Assembly: GCF_012689525.1 (NCBI RefSeq)
Contig: NZ_CP051515.1
Coordinates: 930,001 to 994,000, forward strand
DNA length: 64,000 nt
Source of the DNA: Paraburkholderia aromaticivorans
GTDB taxonomy: Bacteria > Pseudomonadota > Gammaproteobacteria > Burkholderiales > Burkholderiaceae
Reading direction: 5' to 3'
The notes under the pieces were generated by a model. It saw only the letters and a list, made by a program, of their open reading frames with translations. It did not search any database and was not told the DNA's origin. Of the stretch, positions 62,339-64,000 are shown in pieces. The position numbers and the translations under genes were made by a program. Within the stretch, counting starts at the first letter, position 1. Each line of letters begins with the position of its first letter.

Positions 62339-63583
62339 TTGAATCACCAACGATCGCCATGGTCGCGCACAGCGGCTCCGGGCGAAGTCATCTATTCCGA
62401 AGGTTTTGCGGGCGACGCCGTCGTCTACGTCATTGCGGATGGCAAAGTCGAAATTTCTACCCAGTGCGACGAGAAGAAGGTGATCCTCGCCACGCTGGGC
62501 AAAGGTGAGTTTTTCGGCGAGGCGGCTTTGTTGCCGCCCGAGCCACGAGCGCACACCGCGAAAGCACTGAGCTTCTGCCAGTTGACCGTCGTCGCGGCGA
62601 ACGTGGTGGAGGAGGAACTCGAACGTGTCTCACCGTTGCTTCGCCATATCGTACGCACGCTGATCCGACGGGTGAAAAAGAAGGACGACGTCCTCGCCAC
62701 CAATACGCACGCCGACTTTCTGCCGGGTGTCGTGTCCTACGCGCATGTTCTTTCGTTGATGGCGGGCGGCGAGAACGCCGACAGGCCGGACGGCCGCATG
62801 CGTCGCGCGCAAGGCGAGGAATTCTCGGTACCTCTGCCTGACGTAATCAGGAAGTGCCATGCAATTGCCGGCCATTCGCGTCCGCATGTGATGGCCATGC
62901 TCAAACGAATGGAGAAACTCAATCTCGTCTCGCTCGAACCCGGCCGGTCCGATCGCCCGAGCACCACCTCGGCGCGCTATTCCGCGCAGGACGGCGCAAC
63001 GAGCCGGCAACTGGTCACGTTCGATCCGGTGCGAATCACCGAGCGTGCCCAGCAGGTGGCGGACCACGATCTCGATCTCTCCATCAGCAGCGAACTGGAG
63101 TTGATCGAACTGGACGACCTGGAAGCTTTGATCGGCGTCGAGAAGAAGGTGATTCTCAACAAGCTGTCCCACGCGGAAATCGCGGAAGACCTCTTTGCGT
63201 TTCGCAAGACCAAGGTGTTGAATTACGTCGAGGAAAAAGGCATCAGCTATTTTTCGCGCCGCAATACCCGCGGTTTGACCGAGTTGAAGTCGCTCGACGA
63301 TCTGGAGTTTGTCGACCAACGGACCTTGTTCGAAGCGGTGAGCGCGTTCGACACATACGACCTCGCGAAACTGCTTTCCGCCGTGACGGGCCAGCCGATC
63401 GCCGAGCGCCTGCTCTCGGTAATGACCGAAGCGAGAAAGAAAGAAGTCTCGTGGGTCATGCGTCGTGAGATCAAGATCGATCCGCTCGAAATCGCCGAGA
63501 TCGAAGAACGCTTTCTCGAGATCGTGCGAGCGATCAAAGCTCCGGCGGCCACGGCTGCGCCGCTTTCCAATCTGGATGCCTGA
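62339..63583 (+). CDS. Cyclic-nucleotide-binding/HTH protein fused to a FliG-like C-terminal region
   Basis: A 414-residue protein. Residues about 10-115 form a CRP-type cNMP-binding domain (GEVIYSEGFAGDAVVYVIAD; phosphate-binding-cassette-like FFGEAALLPPEPRAHTAKA). Residues about 160-200 look like a CRP-type wHTH (IAGHSRPHVMAMLKRMEKLN). Residues about 250-400 are helical and FliG-like: LELIELDDLEALIGVEKKVI and, most clearly, LAKLLSAVTGQPIAERLLSV, EARKKEVSWVM, ending DPLEIAEIEERFLEIVRAI. FliG is the rotor protein that touches MotA. The next gene, 72 bases on, is MotA/MotC-like. It probably starts at TTG 62339 (GGGG at 7 bases); the function is inferred. Confidence 0.75.
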   Translation: MNHQRSPWSRTAAPGEVIYSEGFAGDAVVYVIADGKVEISTQCDEKKVILATLGKGEFFGEAALLPPEPRAHTAKALSFCQLTVVAANVVEEELERVSPLLRHIVRTLIRRVKKKDDVLATNTHADFLPGVVSYAHVLSLMAGGENADRPDGRMRRAQGEEFSVPLPDVIRKCHAIAGHSRPHVMAMLKRMEKLNLVSLEPGRSDRPSTTSARYSAQDGATSRQLVTFDPVRITERAQQVADHDLDLSISSELELIELDDLEALIGVEKKVILNKLSHAEIAEDLFAFRKTKVLNYVEEKGISYFSRRNTRGLTELKSLDDLEFVDQRTLFEAVSAFDTYDLAKLLSAVTGQPIAERLLSVMTEARKKEVSWVMRREIKIDPLEIAEIEERFLEIVRAIKAPAATAAPLSNLDA

Positions 63584-63655
63584 CGCGCAACACGCAAACG
63601 GCAGGCCGTGTCGCCTTCGAGGTTCGAAGGCGCGGGCGGCCATTCGAGAGGACGT

Positions 63656-64000
63656 ATGGATCTGTTGACGCTATTTGGCGCGGTGTTCGGCGTGACGGCG
63701 ATCGTCGCGGGTTTTTCGCTGGAGGGCGGGCACTTTACATCGCTGTTTCAGTTGGAGGCATTCGTCATCGTTCTGGGCGGCACCCTCGGAGCGGTGATGA
63801 TTCAGAACACCTGGGCGAGGTTTTTCGACGGCATCAAGCAACTGCGCCTTGCTTTTGTGAAGGCGCGGCAGGTCGATCGCGAGAGCCTGTCCGTCCTGCT
63901 CGAGTGGGGCGATCAGGCCAAGCTGAATGGCATGCTGGTGTTCGAGTCGATCGAGGCGGGCGGCATCAATCCGTTTGCCAAACGAGGTTTGGAGTTGTTG
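63656..64000 (+). CDS. Flagellar-type motor stator protein MotA/MotC (5' part only)
   Basis: The first 115 residues of a MotA-family stator, cut by the window edge. Starts MDLLTLFGAVFGVTAIVAGF, then LEGGHFTSLFQLEAFVIVLG and GTLGAVMIQNTWARFF: the first two membrane spans and the early cytoplasmic region. It is closest in feel to MotC of Pseudomonas (LEGGH, VLGGTLGA). GAGAGGA precedes the ATG. A MotB/MotD-like partner is expected just beyond the window. It follows the CRP-FliG gene on the same strand and probably works with it. With flhD at the far left, the window ends carry two separate motility-linked loci. Confidence 0.88.
   Translation, partial: MDLLTLFGAVFGVTAIVAGFSLEGGHFTSLFQLEAFVIVLGGTLGAVMIQNTWARFFDGIKQLRLAFVKARQVDRESLSVLLEWGDQAKLNGMLVFESIEAGGINPFAKRGLELL

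Noticed and set aside
62339..64000. Idea that this is a Zorya-type anti-phage system because of a MotA-like gene
   Set aside because: The stator start is flagellar MotC-like, and no ZorC/ZorD-type helicase or nuclease is seen in the window; the partner gene is a CRP-FliG fusion instead.
1..64000. Search for tRNA/rRNA genes, CRISPR arrays and complete insertion sequences
   Set aside because: No cloverleaf-type element, no regularly spaced repeats and no intact transposase with terminal inverted repeats were recognised by eye; a tRNAscan or ISfinder run would be needed to exclude them.

Overview
The window looks like a chromosomal stretch of a Burkholderiaceae bacterium, most likely Paraburkholderia or a close relative. 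The GC content is high, and the gene families fit: a phasin, a DUF4148 protein, YihY/BrkB, an LhpR-type hydroxyproline cluster, a FlhD start and several Burkholderia-type transporters. No rRNA, tRNA or CRISPR array was seen. All functional calls come from reading motifs and overall resemblance by eye; no database search was run.

Layout. 1-163 is the 5' part of flhD, leaving the window to the left. 164-997 is mostly non-coding. 998-4946 (minus) is an ABC importer (binding protein and two permeases, no ATPase) with a PI-PLC-like phospholipase. 5547-10749 carries a transglutaminase-like protein, a receiver-only response regulator, a recQ remnant, a YihY/BrkB membrane protein, a hydrolase and a phasin. 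11016-13042 is a scar of three gene fragments: manganese-catalase C-terminus, frameshifted large integrase and YeeE/YedE N-terminus. 13224-18814 holds a GNAT protein, an XRE regulator, a HigBA-like toxin-antitoxin pair with a recognisable promoter/operator, and small metabolic or membrane proteins. 18843-22901 has two MFS transporters and an atypical OmpR-type regulator.

22923-28964 is a trans-4-hydroxy-L-proline catabolic cluster: deaminase, 2-epimerase, three-subunit D-hydroxyproline dehydrogenase and an AraC/PAS regulator. 30373-36117 is a quinate/shikimate-type cluster: dehydroshikimate dehydratase, type II dehydroquinase, shikimate dehydrogenase, MFS transporter and TetR regulator. 36212-41469 contains an amine/amino-acid oxidase-like flavoprotein, an ECF sigma/anti-sigma pair, and a keto-deoxy-sugar-acid dehydratase divergent from a LysR regulator. 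41664-44744 is an unusual large bifunctional penicillin-binding protein. 44797-48955 is a fructose/ribose-type ABC importer with a ROK repressor and a clear promoter/operator. 49553-57181 is a beta-galactoside utilisation operon (ATPase, GH42 beta-galactosidase, binding protein, two permeases) divergent from a LacI repressor, with a perfect 16-bp operator between them.

57331-61871 is a looser region: an N-terminally damaged tannase, an LprI-like protein, a TonB-receptor fragment, an exported hydrolase, and two neighbouring small exported proteins that end in the same C-x6-C motif (one only 49 residues). 62339-64000 is the most interesting part: a protein joining a CRP-like cyclic-nucleotide module and HTH to a FliG-like C-terminal region, followed directly by a second MotA/MotC-type stator gene that runs off the right edge. 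This suggests a motor-associated system whose switch or clutch may be controlled by a nucleotide second messenger.
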